This document shows positions 52,454 through 60,888 of a stretch of DNA of 64,000 nucleotides, piece by piece (position 1 is the stretch's first letter; each line of letters starts with the position of its first letter). Below the pieces are notes generated by a model. That model did not search any database and was not told the origin of the DNA. It saw only the letters and a program-made list of their open reading frames with translations. The DNA is from Planomonospora parontospora (GTDB lineage Bacteria; Actinomycetota; Actinomycetes; Streptosporangiales; Streptosporangiaceae), in NCBI GenBank assembly GCA_014647935.1, contig BMQD01000007.1, forward strand, positions 124,001-188,000. The letters run 5' to 3'. Made by a program: the position numbers and the translations under genes.

Positions 52454-52799
52454 CCCGCCTGACCGATCTGGCCGGCCTGAGACCGCCCGGCCCCGCCGGC
52501 CCTGTGACCCCGCCCGGCCTCGGGCGCTCTCAGTGCGGGCCAGGATGGTCTCGGTGCGGCCCCGGGACGGGAGCCGGACGGCGTCCGCGACGGGTGCGGA
52601 CCGGGTGCGGTGCCGGGAACAGGGCGGGCGCAGGTGCACGCGAGCCGTACACTGATCCGTATGCGCACTCCCGACTGACGCCGCCCGCGACGGGGCGGGA
52701 CGGCCGAGCCGAGAGCCGGGAGACACAGGGCGCGGCGGGCTCGGCCACAGCGCCATGGTGAGCCCGTGTATCCCCCAGCCTGGGAGTGTTCCCCCAAAC
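52454..52799 (+). promoter_or_regulatory. Leader region of the ABC-F gene
   Basis: 346 bp. It contains a TACACT hexamer (52648-52653), a five-codon mini-ORF at 52661-52678, and sequences able to form two exclusive stems. GGCCGAGCC (52702-52710) pairs with GGCTCGGCC (52738-52746), or CGGGCTC (52736-52742) pairs with GAGCCCG (52760-52766). Read-through from acVLRF1 is also possible. Confidence 0.5.
52661..52678 (+). CDS. Candidate leader mini-ORF (MRTPD)
   Basis: ATG CGC ACT CCC GAC TGA follows TACACT by 7 nt, the spacing of leaderless genes in this window. It ends 121 nt before the ABC-F start. Its role as a translated leader peptide is inferred from position only. Confidence 0.35.
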   Translation: MRTPD

Positions 52800-54398
52800 A
52801 TGATCATCGCTTCTGACATCGAACTCCGCGCCGGAGCCCGGCTGCTCATCGAGGGCGCGTCGTTCCGGGTGAACCCCGGTGACAAGATCGGTCTCGTCGG
52901 GCGCAACGGCGCCGGGAAGACGACGCTGACCAAGGTGCTCGCGGGCGAGGCGCTGCCGGCGTCGGGCACGGTCGCCACCACGGGCGCGGTGGGCTACCTG
53001 CCGCAGGACCCCCGCACCGGCGACCTGCAGGTGATCGCCCGCGACCGCATCCTGTCGGCGCGCGGGCTGGACGAGGTCCTGCGCGAGCTGCGCGAGGCCG
53101 AGCTGGGCATGTCCTCGGCCGACGAGCGCACCCGCGACCGCGCGGTGCGCGCCTACGGACGGCTGGAGGACCGGCTGCACGTCCTGGGCGGGTACGCCGC
53201 GGAGTCGGAGGCGGCCTCGATCGCCTCCAGCCTGGGACTGCCCGACCGGGTGCTCGGCCAGCCGCTGGAGACCCTCTCCGGCGGTCAGCGCCGGCGCGTG
53301 GAACTGGCGCGGATCCTGTTCAGCGGGGCGGAGACTCTCCTGCTCGACGAGCCCACAAACCACCTCGACGCGGATTCGATCGCGTGGCTCCGTGACTTTT
53401 TGCGATCCCATCAAGGTGGTTTGATCATTATCAGCCACGATGTGACGCTCCTTGAAGCGACGGTAAACCGGGTCCTCCACCTGGACGCCAACCGCGCGGT
53501 GATCGACACCTACAACGTCGGCTGGAAGGCCTACCTGACCCAGCGGGAGACCGACGAGAAGCGCCGCAGGCGCGAGCGCGCCAACGCCGAGAAGCAGGCC
53601 TCGGCGCTGATGTCGCAGGCCGACAAGATGCGCGCCAAGGCCACCAAGGCCAAGGCGGCCCAGGACATGCAGCGCCGCGCCGAGCGGCTGCTGTCCGGCC
53701 TGGAGGTGGAGCGGCGCAGCGACAAGGTCGCCAAGCTGCGCTTCCCCCAGCCGGCCCCCTGCGGGCGCACCCCGATCACGGCGACGGAGCTGTCCAAGTC
53801 CTACGGCTCGCTGGAGGTCTTCACCGACGTCAACGCGGCCGTGGACCGGGGTTCCCGGGTCGTCATCCTGGGCCTGAACGGCGCGGGCAAGACCACGCTG
53901 CTGCGCATCCTGGGCGGCATCGAGAAGCCCGACACCGGCGAGGTCCGGCCGGGGCACGGGCTCAAGCTGGGCTACTACGCCCAGGAGCACGAGACGATCG
54001 ACCCGGAGCGCACGGTACTGGAGAACATGCGCTCGGCCGCGGGCGACCTGGCCGACGTCGAGCTGCGCAAGGTCCTGGGCTCGTTCCTGTTCACCGGCGA
54101 CGACGTGGACAAGCCCGCCGGGGTGCTCTCCGGCGGTGAGAAGACCCGGCTGGCCCTGGCCACCCTGGTGCTGTCGGCGGCCAACGTCCTGCTCCTGGAC
54201 GAGCCCACGAACAACCTCGACCCGGCCAGCCGGGAGCAGGTGCTCACGGCCCTGAGGTCCTATTCTGGGGCGATTGTCCTCGTAACGCACGATGAGGGTG
54301 CTGTGGACGCTCTGCAACCGGATAGGGTGATCTTGCTGCCGGACGGAGTTGAAGACGCGTGGAGCGACGAATTTTCCGATCTTGTGGCACTTGCCTGA
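52800..54398 (+). CDS. ABC-F family ATPase (ribosome-associated)
   Basis: 532 residues with two ATPase domains and no membrane segments. Walker A motifs are GRNGAGKTTLTK (about 34) and GLNGAGKTTLLR (about 358); signatures are TLSGGQRRRVELA and VLSGGEKTRLALA; Walker B motifs include LLLDEPTNHLD and LLLDEPTNNLD. Between them is a long charged linker, EKRRRRERANAEKQASALMS onward, the part that reaches P-site tRNA in ABC-F proteins. ABC-F factors relieve stalled or drug-bound ribosomes. ATG at 52800 chosen to begin MIIASDIELRAGAR; a frame from 52755 is less likely. Confidence 0.93.
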   Translation: MIIASDIELRAGARLLIEGASFRVNPGDKIGLVGRNGAGKTTLTKVLAGEALPASGTVATTGAVGYLPQDPRTGDLQVIARDRILSARGLDEVLRELREAELGMSSADERTRDRAVRAYGRLEDRLHVLGGYAAESEAASIASSLGLPDRVLGQPLETLSGGQRRRVELARILFSGAETLLLDEPTNHLDADSIAWLRDFLRSHQGGLIIISHDVTLLEATVNRVLHLDANRAVIDTYNVGWKAYLTQRETDEKRRRRERANAEKQASALMSQADKMRAKATKAKAAQDMQRRAERLLSGLEVERRSDKVAKLRFPQPAPCGRTPITATELSKSYGSLEVFTDVNAAVDRGSRVVILGLNGAGKTTLLRILGGIEKPDTGEVRPGHGLKLGYYAQEHETIDPERTVLENMRSAAGDLADVELRKVLGSFLFTGDDVDKPAGVLSGGEKTRLALATLVLSAANVLLLDEPTNNLDPASREQVLTALRSYSGAIVLVTHDEGAVDALQPDRVILLPDGVEDAWSDEFSDLVALA

Positions 54399-54512
54399 TC
54401 TCAATTTGAGCGGGTACGGATCTTTTCCCTGGGAGTAGGTAGCCGATCCCGCAGAAATGACTGATCATGGCGGAGTAACGCTGCGGAAGTCTGGCACTAC
54501 AGGAGGTAGCTC

Positions 54513-54728
54513 GTGGCCGAGACTCTCAAGAAGGGCACCCGGGTGACCGGGGCCGACCGTGAAAAACTGGCCGCCGATCTCAAGAAGCGCTACAGCTCGG
54601 GTGAGAGCATCCGTGCGCTCGCCGCTTCGACCGGCCGGTCGTACGGGTTCATCCACCGCATCCTGAGCGAGTCCGGTGTGACTCTGCGCGGGCGCGGCGG
54701 CGCCACCCGGGGCAAGACCAAGCGCTGA
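54513..54728 (+). CDS. Small helix-turn-helix protein
   Basis: 71 residues, highly basic. YSSGESIRALAASTGRSYGFIHRILSESG (about 27-55) is a resolvase/MerR-like helix-turn-helix, followed by a Gly/Arg/Lys tail RGRGGATRGKTKR. Such tiny regulators are conserved in actinomycetes, with unknown targets. GTG start with a perfect AGGAGG 6 nt upstream, implying strong translation. Confidence 0.85.
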   Translation: MAETLKKGTRVTGADREKLAADLKKRYSSGESIRALAASTGRSYGFIHRILSESGVTLRGRGGATRGKTKR

Positions 54729-54814
54729 GCCGCCTCGGAACGCGCGACCGCAGCCGCTCGTCCTCAGCTCGTCCGTCCGCCCGGGTCTGCCGAACCTCAT
54801 TCTAGAAGAGTCGG

Positions 54815-54820
54815 TAGGCT
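54815..54820 (+). promoter_or_regulatory. -10 hexamer of the enoyl-CoA hydratase gene (leaderless)
   Basis: TAGGCT, 5 nt, then the GTG at 54826. Confidence 0.4.
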
Positions 54821-54825
54821 CGGGC

Positions 54826-55662
54826 GTGACAGACGGCGAACGCAGGGGAGAGCGAGCGATGGCGGAAGTGGTGCACGGGGGGAGTGCGGAGGAGATCTCT
54901 CTTGCGGAGGTCGGACTGCGCTTCGAGGTGGACGGCGAGATCGCGACGATCACGCTGGCGCGGCCGGAAAAGCGGAACGCTCAGACGTTCGCCACCTGGT
55001 CGGCGCTGGCTCGAATCGGTGACGACCTGCCGCAGCAGGTGAGGGTCGTCGTGGTCCGAGGTGAGGGGCCGTCCTTCTCGGCGGGCATCGACCTGCGGAT
55101 GTTCACTCCGGAGGGGGTTCCGGGGCAGGGATCGTTCGCGAGCACCGCCACGCTCCGGGGCGAGGCCTTCGACGAGCGGATCGCGCAGGCCCAGCAGGGC
55201 TTCATGTGGCTGCGGCGGCCGGACATCGTCTCGATCGCGGCGGTCCAGGGCCACGCCGTCGGCGCCGGCTTCCAGCTGGCGCTCGCCTGCGACCTGCGGA
55301 TCTTGGCCGACGACGCCAAGCTGTGCATGAAGGAGCCCGCGCTCGGCCTGGTCCCCGACCTGACCGGGACCAAGCCGCTGGTCGACCTCGTCGGCCTGTC
55401 GCGGGCCGTGGAGATCTGCCTCACGGCCCGGACCGTGGGCGCCGAGGAGGCGGCCAGGATCGGCCTGGCCGAGCTGGTCGTCGCCCCCGGTGACCTGACG
55501 CAGGCCGTACGGGACCTGGCGGCCGCGCTGCTGGCCACGAACCGCGACGCCGCCACGGCGACCAAGCGGCTGCTCCAGGGCGCCTCGGGGCGCACGCTGG
55601 AGGAGCAGTGCGCGGCCGAGCGGCAGGAGCAGATGGCGCGCATCAAGGCCCTGTTCGGCTGA
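54826..55662 (+). CDS. Enoyl-CoA hydratase/isomerase family protein
   Basis: 278 residues with the crotonase fold. GPSFSAGIDLRMF gives the first oxyanion-hole strand and AVQGHAVGAGFQLALACDLRIL the second. At the usual catalytic Glu position the sequence ALGLVPDLTGTKPLVDLVG lacks the ECH-type Glu pair; its Asp in PDLTGT may take over, as in isomerase-like members. The specific acyl-CoA is unknown. GTG at 54826 follows a -10 directly; the ATG at 54859 with GGGGAG upstream is an alternative. Confidence 0.88.
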   Translation: MTDGERRGERAMAEVVHGGSAEEISLAEVGLRFEVDGEIATITLARPEKRNAQTFATWSALARIGDDLPQQVRVVVVRGEGPSFSAGIDLRMFTPEGVPGQGSFASTATLRGEAFDERIAQAQQGFMWLRRPDIVSIAAVQGHAVGAGFQLALACDLRILADDAKLCMKEPALGLVPDLTGTKPLVDLVGLSRAVEICLTARTVGAEEAARIGLAELVVAPGDLTQAVRDLAAALLATNRDAATATKRLLQGASGRTLEEQCAAERQEQMARIKALFG

Positions 55663-55749
55663 GAGAGCAGGTCGGATGCGGTGTTCGCCCGGAGCTGATC
55701 CGGGAATCACCCCGCCTCTCCCGGCGCTCGGATCGGGAGAGGAGGCCAG

Positions 55750-57627
55750 ATGGCGATGATGGGCGGGGGCTTCGGCCCCCAGGCGATGCGCTCGCTGCGG
55801 CGCGACAGCTCGGTGACCAAGGAGCGGCTCGCGCCGGGAACGGTCAAGCGGATCGTGCGCTACTCCAGGCCGTTCTCCCGGCAGATCGCCGCCTTCCTCG
55901 CCCTGGTCGTCCTCGGTTCGGTCATCGTGGTGGTCAACCCGCTGCTGATGCGGGCGATCATCGACGACGGCATCGAGGGGCGCGACGCCGGGCTCGTCGT
56001 CGGGCTCGCGCTGGCCATCGCCGGGCTGGCGGTGCTGGACGCCGGGCTCGGGCTGGCCCAGCGCTGGTTCTCCGCCCGCGTCGGCGAGGGCCTGATCTAC
56101 AACCTGCGCACCGAGGTCTTCGACCACGTGCAGCGCATGCCGGTCGCGTTCTTCATGCGGACGCAGACGGGTGCCCTGGTCTCCCGGCTGAACACCGACG
56201 TGATCGGCGCGCAGCGGGCGCTGACCAGCACGCTGTCGTCGGTCGTTTCCAACGTGGTCATGCTGGTGCTGGTGCTCGGCACCATGGTCGTGCTGTCCTG
56301 GCAGATCACCCTGGTGGCACTGGTGCTGCTGCCGGTCTTCATCCTCCCGGCCAAGTGGGTCGGGCGGAAGATGTCGGGGCTCACCCGCGAGCAGATGGAG
56401 CTCGACGCCGAGATGAGCTCCATGATGACCGAGCGCTTCAACGTGGCGGGCGCCATGGTCGCCAAGCTGTACGGCCGGCCGGGCGAGGAGGCGGACGCCT
56501 TCGCCGCCCGCGCCGGGCGGGTGCGCGACGTGGGCGTCACCGTCGGCATGTACGGGACGGTCTTCCGGGTCGCCCTGGGCCTGGTCGCCTCGCTGGCCAC
56601 CGCGCTGGTGTACGGCGTGGGCGGCGTGCTGGCCGTCGACGGCGCCTTCCAGGTCGGCACCCTGGTCGCGCTCACCGCCCTGCTGATGCGCCTGTACGGC
56701 CCGCTGACCAGCCTGTCCAACGTGCATGTGGACGTGATGACCGCGCTGGTCAGCTTCGACCGGGTCTTCGAGGTGCTCGACCTGGAGCCGATGGTGGCCG
56801 AGCGGCCCGGCGCGCGGCCCGTCCCGGCCGGGCCGGTGACGGTCGAGTTCGACGACGTGCGCTTCCACTACCCGGCGGCCTCGGAGGTGTCGCTGGCGTC
56901 GCTGGAGTCGGTGGCCCGCCCCGACACCGGGCAGAGCGGCGAGGTGCTGCGCGGGATCGGCTTCACCGCCCGCCCGGGCGAGCTGGTCGCGCTGGTCGGG
57001 CCCTCGGGCGCGGGCAAGACGACGATCACCTCGCTGGTCTCCCGGCTGTACGACGTGACCGAGGGCGCGGTCCGCGTCAACGGGCTCGACGTGCGCGAGG
57101 CCACCCTGGAGTCCCTGCGCGACACCGTGGGCGTCGTCATGCAGGACGCCCACCTGTTCCACGACACCATCGGGGCCAACCTGCGCTACGCCCGGCCCGG
57201 CGCGACCGACGAGGAGATCTGGGAGGCCCTGCGCGCCGCGCAGATCGCCGAGCTGGTCGAGTCCCTGCCCGAGGGGCTGGAGACCGTGGTGGGCGACCGG
57301 GGCTACCGGCTGTCCGGCGGGGAGAAGCAGCGCCTGGCGCTGGCCAGGCTGCTGCTCAAGGCGCCCCGGGTGGTCGTCCTGGACGAGGCCACCGCGCACC
57401 TGGACTCCGAGTCGGAGGCCGCCGTGCAGCGGGCGCTGAAGAGCGCGCTGGCCGGGCGGACCTCCCTGGTCATCGCGCACCGCCTGTCCACGATCCGGGA
57501 GGCCGACCAGATCCTGGTGATCGCCGACGGCCGCGTCGCCGAGCGGGGCCGGCACGAGGACCTGCTGGCCGCCGGGGGCGTCTACGCCGAGCTCTACCGC
57601 ACGCAGTTCAGCGCGCAGTCGCGGTGA
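55750..57627 (+). CDS. ABC exporter half-transporter (MsbA/LmrA type)
   Basis: 625 residues; membrane domain (about 35-330, six helices) fused to ATPase. Walker A GPSGAGKTTITS, Q-loop VMQDAHLF, signature RLSGGEKQRLALA, Walker B VVVLDEATAHLD and switch IAHRLSTI. The N-terminus has a short Gly-rich leader. AGGAGG 4 nt before the ATG. Probably a homodimeric lipid or drug exporter. Its 3' end is part of a 45-bp tandem repeat. Confidence 0.94.
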   Translation: MAMMGGGFGPQAMRSLRRDSSVTKERLAPGTVKRIVRYSRPFSRQIAAFLALVVLGSVIVVVNPLLMRAIIDDGIEGRDAGLVVGLALAIAGLAVLDAGLGLAQRWFSARVGEGLIYNLRTEVFDHVQRMPVAFFMRTQTGALVSRLNTDVIGAQRALTSTLSSVVSNVVMLVLVLGTMVVLSWQITLVALVLLPVFILPAKWVGRKMSGLTREQMELDAEMSSMMTERFNVAGAMVAKLYGRPGEEADAFAARAGRVRDVGVTVGMYGTVFRVALGLVASLATALVYGVGGVLAVDGAFQVGTLVALTALLMRLYGPLTSLSNVHVDVMTALVSFDRVFEVLDLEPMVAERPGARPVPAGPVTVEFDDVRFHYPAASEVSLASLESVARPDTGQSGEVLRGIGFTARPGELVALVGPSGAGKTTITSLVSRLYDVTEGAVRVNGLDVREATLESLRDTVGVVMQDAHLFHDTIGANLRYARPGATDEEIWEALRAAQIAELVESLPEGLETVVGDRGYRLSGGEKQRLALARLLLKAPRVVVLDEATAHLDSESEAAVQRALKSALAGRTSLVIAHRLSTIREADQILVIADGRVAERGRHEDLLAAGGVYAELYRTQFSAQSR

Positions 57628-57716
57628 CGGGCCCGGTCGCGATGCACGCGGTTCAGCGCGCGGTCACGGTGGCGGGCCCGGTTGCGATGCGCATGGTTCA
57701 GCGCGCGGTGGCGGCC
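57606..57716 (+). repeat. 45-bp tandem repeat duplicating the exporter 3' end
   Basis: Units starting GTTCAGCGCGC at 57606, 57651 and 57696 (the last partial). The first unit encodes the exporter's last residues FSAQSR and the stop. The later units repeat the same frame without that TGA. Confidence 0.85.
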
Positions 57717-57730
57717 GGCGGGGCGGGCGG

Positions 57731-58612
57731 TCACCGGTAGCCCAGGCGGGCGAGCTCCTCGCGGGCGACCTTCTCCACGAGCTCGGCGTCCTCGCGGCGC
57801 AGGCGGGTGCGCCAGGCGCCGACCTTCGGGGCGTTCCTGCCGTACAGGGCGACCTTGGAGACGCGGGTCTCCAGGAAACGGGAGAGGATCTCCACCGTCT
57901 CGGTGGGCGAGGCCGCGAGCTCCTCGTAGCGCAGCGTCAGCAGCTGCTCGCGCGGGAGCTCGCGGTGCAGCTCCGCGGCCAGGCGCACGGCCCCGCGCCA
58001 GCGCAGCGCGCACTTGCCCGCCGTGGACATCGCCTTCCACCGGTCGATGTGCTCGGCGGACTTGACGCCGAGGAAGGGGTTGGGGAACTCGGTGTCGTCG
58101 CTCACCCGGACCGGCTTGAACCACGACAGCGCCGCCGGGTCGGCCATCATGTCGGCGGCCACGTCCCGGCCGTCGCGGATCAGCTGGACGAACCTGGCGT
58201 CGGGGAAGGCCTGGAGCAGCACCGGGGCGCTGTAGAGCAGGTCGGGGCTGGCGTCGCCGAACCGGGCGACCGCCCCGGCGGTCGCGCACGGGCCCGTACC
58301 GGTCACGCCGCCCGCCTCCCGGCAGACGTCCGGGCACTCGCGGCACGCCCCCGGGAGGATCTGCCAGGACTCGGCCATGGCGTCCCGGAGCACGCGGATG
58401 GCGCCCAGGCCCCGGCGGGCGATGGAGGGCCGCCGGGCGAAGGCGTGCACCACGTGGGTCACGGCGGCCCGGCCCATCGTGACGTGGAAGCCGGGCGAGC
58501 GTTTGAGGGCGCGGCCCAGCAGGTCCGCGCCGGAGTGCGGGGCGGCGAGCACGAACACCGGCCGACGGACCTTGATGCCGTTGACCACGAGGATGTGGGG
58601 CGGAGGTCGCAT
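57731..58612 (-). CDS. Sulfotransferase-family protein
   Basis: 293 residues. The PAPS 5'-phosphosulfate loop equivalent is FVLAAPHSGADLLGRALKRSPG (about 18-39) and the 3'-phosphate loop is FVQLIRDGRDVAADMM. A late RYEELAASPTETVEILSRFLE is the usual C-terminal helix region. A Cys-rich insertion GACRECPDVCREAGG near residue 95 is unusual. Acceptor unknown. ATG at 58612; the frame is open to 58819 but overlaps the divergent gene. Confidence 0.82.
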   Translation of the reverse strand: MRPPPHILVVNGIKVRRPVFVLAAPHSGADLLGRALKRSPGFHVTMGRAAVTHVVHAFARRPSIARRGLGAIRVLRDAMAESWQILPGACRECPDVCREAGGVTGTGPCATAGAVARFGDASPDLLYSAPVLLQAFPDARFVQLIRDGRDVAADMMADPAALSWFKPVRVSDDTEFPNPFLGVKSAEHIDRWKAMSTAGKCALRWRGAVRLAAELHRELPREQLLTLRYEELAASPTETVEILSRFLETRVSKVALYGRNAPKVGAWRTRLRREDAELVEKVAREELARLGYR

Positions 58613-58642
58613 GTCTGACCCCAGTGTGGCACCGTTTGCGGA

Positions 58643-59599
58643 GTGAACGAACCGGCCACGCCCAGGCACGCCGGGACGGGTTCCGCCGTCCCGCGCCCGC
58701 TGCGTCCGGGCGACACGGTGGCCGTCGTGGCCCCGTCCGGGCCGGTCGACCCGGTACGGCTGGCCCGCGGCACCGCCGTGCTCGCCGGGCTGGGGCTGAA
58801 GGTCGTCACGGGCGCCCACGTGCTCGACCGCGACGGCTACCTGGCCGGGTCCGACGCGGCGCGGGCGGCCGACCTCCAGCGGGCCTGGTGCGACCCGGCG
58901 GTCGCCGCGGTGCTGTGCGCGCGGGGCGGCTACGGCGCGACGCGGATCCTAGGCCTGCTCGACTGGGAGGCCATGCGCGCGGCCGGGCCGAAGACCCTGG
59001 TCGGCTCCAGCGACGTCACCGCCCTGCACCGGGCGCTGGAGGTCCGGCTCGGCCTGGTCTCCTGGTTCGGCCCCATGCCCGCCTGCCCGCTGCTCGCCGA
59101 GCCGGGCGGGCCCGAGCCCCGGAGCCTGGAGCGGCTCTCGGCCGCGCTGTTCGGTGGCGCCGGGCCCGTCATCGGATCCGTCGCCGGGGACCGGGCGATC
59201 GCCGCCGGGAGCGCCGCGGGTCCGATCACCGGGGGGAACCTGTCACTGCTGGCGGCGCTGTGCGGCACGCCGTACCGGCTGCGGGCGGAGGGGCGGATCG
59301 TCCTGCTGGAGGACGTCGGGGAGGCTCCCTACCGGATCGACCGGATGCTCACGCAGTTGCTGGGAGCCGGGGCGCTGGACGGGGCGGCGGGGTTCGCGCT
59401 GGGTTCGTGGACGGACTGCGGCGACCCCTGGCCGGTGCTGGAGGAGCGGCTCGGGGCGCTCGGCGTGCCGGTGGTCGCCGGGTTCCCGGTCGGCCACGGA
59501 ACGCCGCAGTTCAGTGTGCCTATGGGGGCACTTGGTGGTATTGATGCTGAATCGTGCTCCCTGACCTGGTCGATCCGCTATCCCGACGGGGCACTCTAA
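58643..59599 (+). CDS. LD-carboxypeptidase (MEROPS S66)
   Basis: 318 residues. Family S66 cuts the terminal D-residue from murein tetrapeptides in cell-wall recycling; some members inactivate microcin C. The catalytic Ser is in LVGSSDVTALH, the Glu in VLLEDVGEAPYRIDR and the His in FPVGHGTPQFSVPMG. CARGGYGATRIL is also conserved. No signal peptide, so cytoplasmic. GTG start at 58643; the next gene starts 40 nt downstream and is probably co-transcribed. Confidence 0.93.
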   Translation: MNEPATPRHAGTGSAVPRPLRPGDTVAVVAPSGPVDPVRLARGTAVLAGLGLKVVTGAHVLDRDGYLAGSDAARAADLQRAWCDPAVAAVLCARGGYGATRILGLLDWEAMRAAGPKTLVGSSDVTALHRALEVRLGLVSWFGPMPACPLLAEPGGPEPRSLERLSAALFGGAGPVIGSVAGDRAIAAGSAAGPITGGNLSLLAALCGTPYRLRAEGRIVLLEDVGEAPYRIDRMLTQLLGAGALDGAAGFALGSWTDCGDPWPVLEERLGALGVPVVAGFPVGHGTPQFSVPMGALGGIDAESCSLTWSIRYPDGAL

Positions 59600-59639
59600 G
59601 GAGACCAGAGAGAGGAAACCCGGCAGAGGGGACGCACGC

Positions 59640-60632
59640 GTGAGGCTGAGGCTCTTCCGGCTCCGGCGGCATCGTGACCGGCGGGCAGACCGGCGGGCGG
59701 GGCCGCCGCCGCGCCCGGTGGAGGACGTCGACCTCGACTCCCTGCTCGGCCTGGTCGCCGGTTCCCTCGGCTACACCTGCTCCTTCGCCCCCGACGGCGG
59801 CACGCTGACGCTGTCCGGGGCGCCGTCCGGGGCGCCACCCGAAGCGCCGCCCGGCCCGGGCACCGTCACGGTCCGGCTGGCGGGGCTGCGCGCCGAGGCG
59901 GGGCGCCACTCGCGTGAGGACTGGCCGACGCTGGTCTCCGAGCACCTGGCCCACACCCTGGCCACGCTGGACGAGCCGCTGGACGCCTGCGACCTCGCCC
60001 AGATCCGGCCCCTGCTGCGCACCCGGATCCGGCTCGACGACGACCTGGGTCCAGCCCGCGTGGTCGGCCGCCACCTCACCGCGGATCTGGTCGAGGTGCT
60101 CACGATCGGATACGGGCGCGAAGGCCGGCCGGTCCGCCCGGAGGAGGTCGGCTGCTGGCCGATCACCCCCGCCCAGGCGCTGGAGCTGGCCGCCGACAAC
60201 ACCCGCAAGGACGAGCGCCTCTCGACGACCCGGGAGGACCTCGGCGGCGTGGCCGTCCGGCGGCTGACCGGCTCGACCGCCTGCGCCGCCACCCACCTGC
60301 GCCACCTGGAGGACTACTTCCCGGTGCCCGCGGACGGGGCGCTGGTCGTCCTGCCGGACCCGGCGACGCTGGTCGTCCACCTGGTGGAGGGCCTGGACGT
60401 GGTGCGTGCGATCGAGCGGCTGCGCACGTTCGCCCAGCGGGAGTTCGAGCGCGCGGCCGATCCGCTGAGCCCGCAGGTCCACTGGTGGCACCGGGGCCGT
60501 CTCAGCCTGATCAGGGCCGACCTGGTCAACCAGGACGGGCAGACCCGGCTCGTGGTGGCTCCGCCGCAGGAGTTCGCCCGCGTCCTGGCCTCCCTGGCCG
60601 GGCGGTCCGGCGGCGGGACCGGCGGAGCCTGA
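59640..60632 (+). CDS. Uncharacterised protein, possibly DUF1444-like
   Basis: 330 residues; I do not recognise it with confidence. A basic N-terminus (MRLRLFRLRRHRDRR) is followed by alternating helices and strands. NTRKDERLSTTREDL, HLRHLEDYFPVPADGALVVLPDPATLVVHLVEG and LSPQVHWWHRGRLSLI resemble the general layout of DUF1444/YtpQ-type proteins, but that is a weak likeness. No membrane segment or signal peptide. GTG start, 40 nt after the LD-carboxypeptidase gene and 256 nt before the Hsp70-like gene. Confidence 0.6.
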   Translation: MRLRLFRLRRHRDRRADRRAGPPPRPVEDVDLDSLLGLVAGSLGYTCSFAPDGGTLTLSGAPSGAPPEAPPGPGTVTVRLAGLRAEAGRHSREDWPTLVSEHLAHTLATLDEPLDACDLAQIRPLLRTRIRLDDDLGPARVVGRHLTADLVEVLTIGYGREGRPVRPEEVGCWPITPAQALELAADNTRKDERLSTTREDLGGVAVRRLTGSTACAATHLRHLEDYFPVPADGALVVLPDPATLVVHLVEGLDVVRAIERLRTFAQREFERAADPLSPQVHWWHRGRLSLIRADLVNQDGQTRLVVAPPQEFARVLASLAGRSGGGTGGA

Positions 60633-60888
60633 GGACGGCCCGGGGCCGGTCGTGGCGGGAAATTGAGGGCCGCGCCGGGGGCGGACGGTGAAACCGGTGC
60701 GAACAGTACGCTCCTTCGGCAAACCAAACGTCATGCGGCCACGACAAACCATAGGAAGATGATTTCTGTCCCGCGCTCGGCCCGATGGTCCTCAGGTGCG
60801 TCCTGGACCGTTCCCCGCGTGTCCGTCGCGACCGGGCCGCGGCCGGCGGAGGCGGGCTGATCGGGTTTGTGCTGACGAGGAGTGAGAA

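Noticed and set aside
54465-54953. Minus-strand frame opposite the small HTH gene
   Set aside because: The plus-strand HTH gene has a perfect ribosome binding site and a clear motif; the antisense frame has neither.
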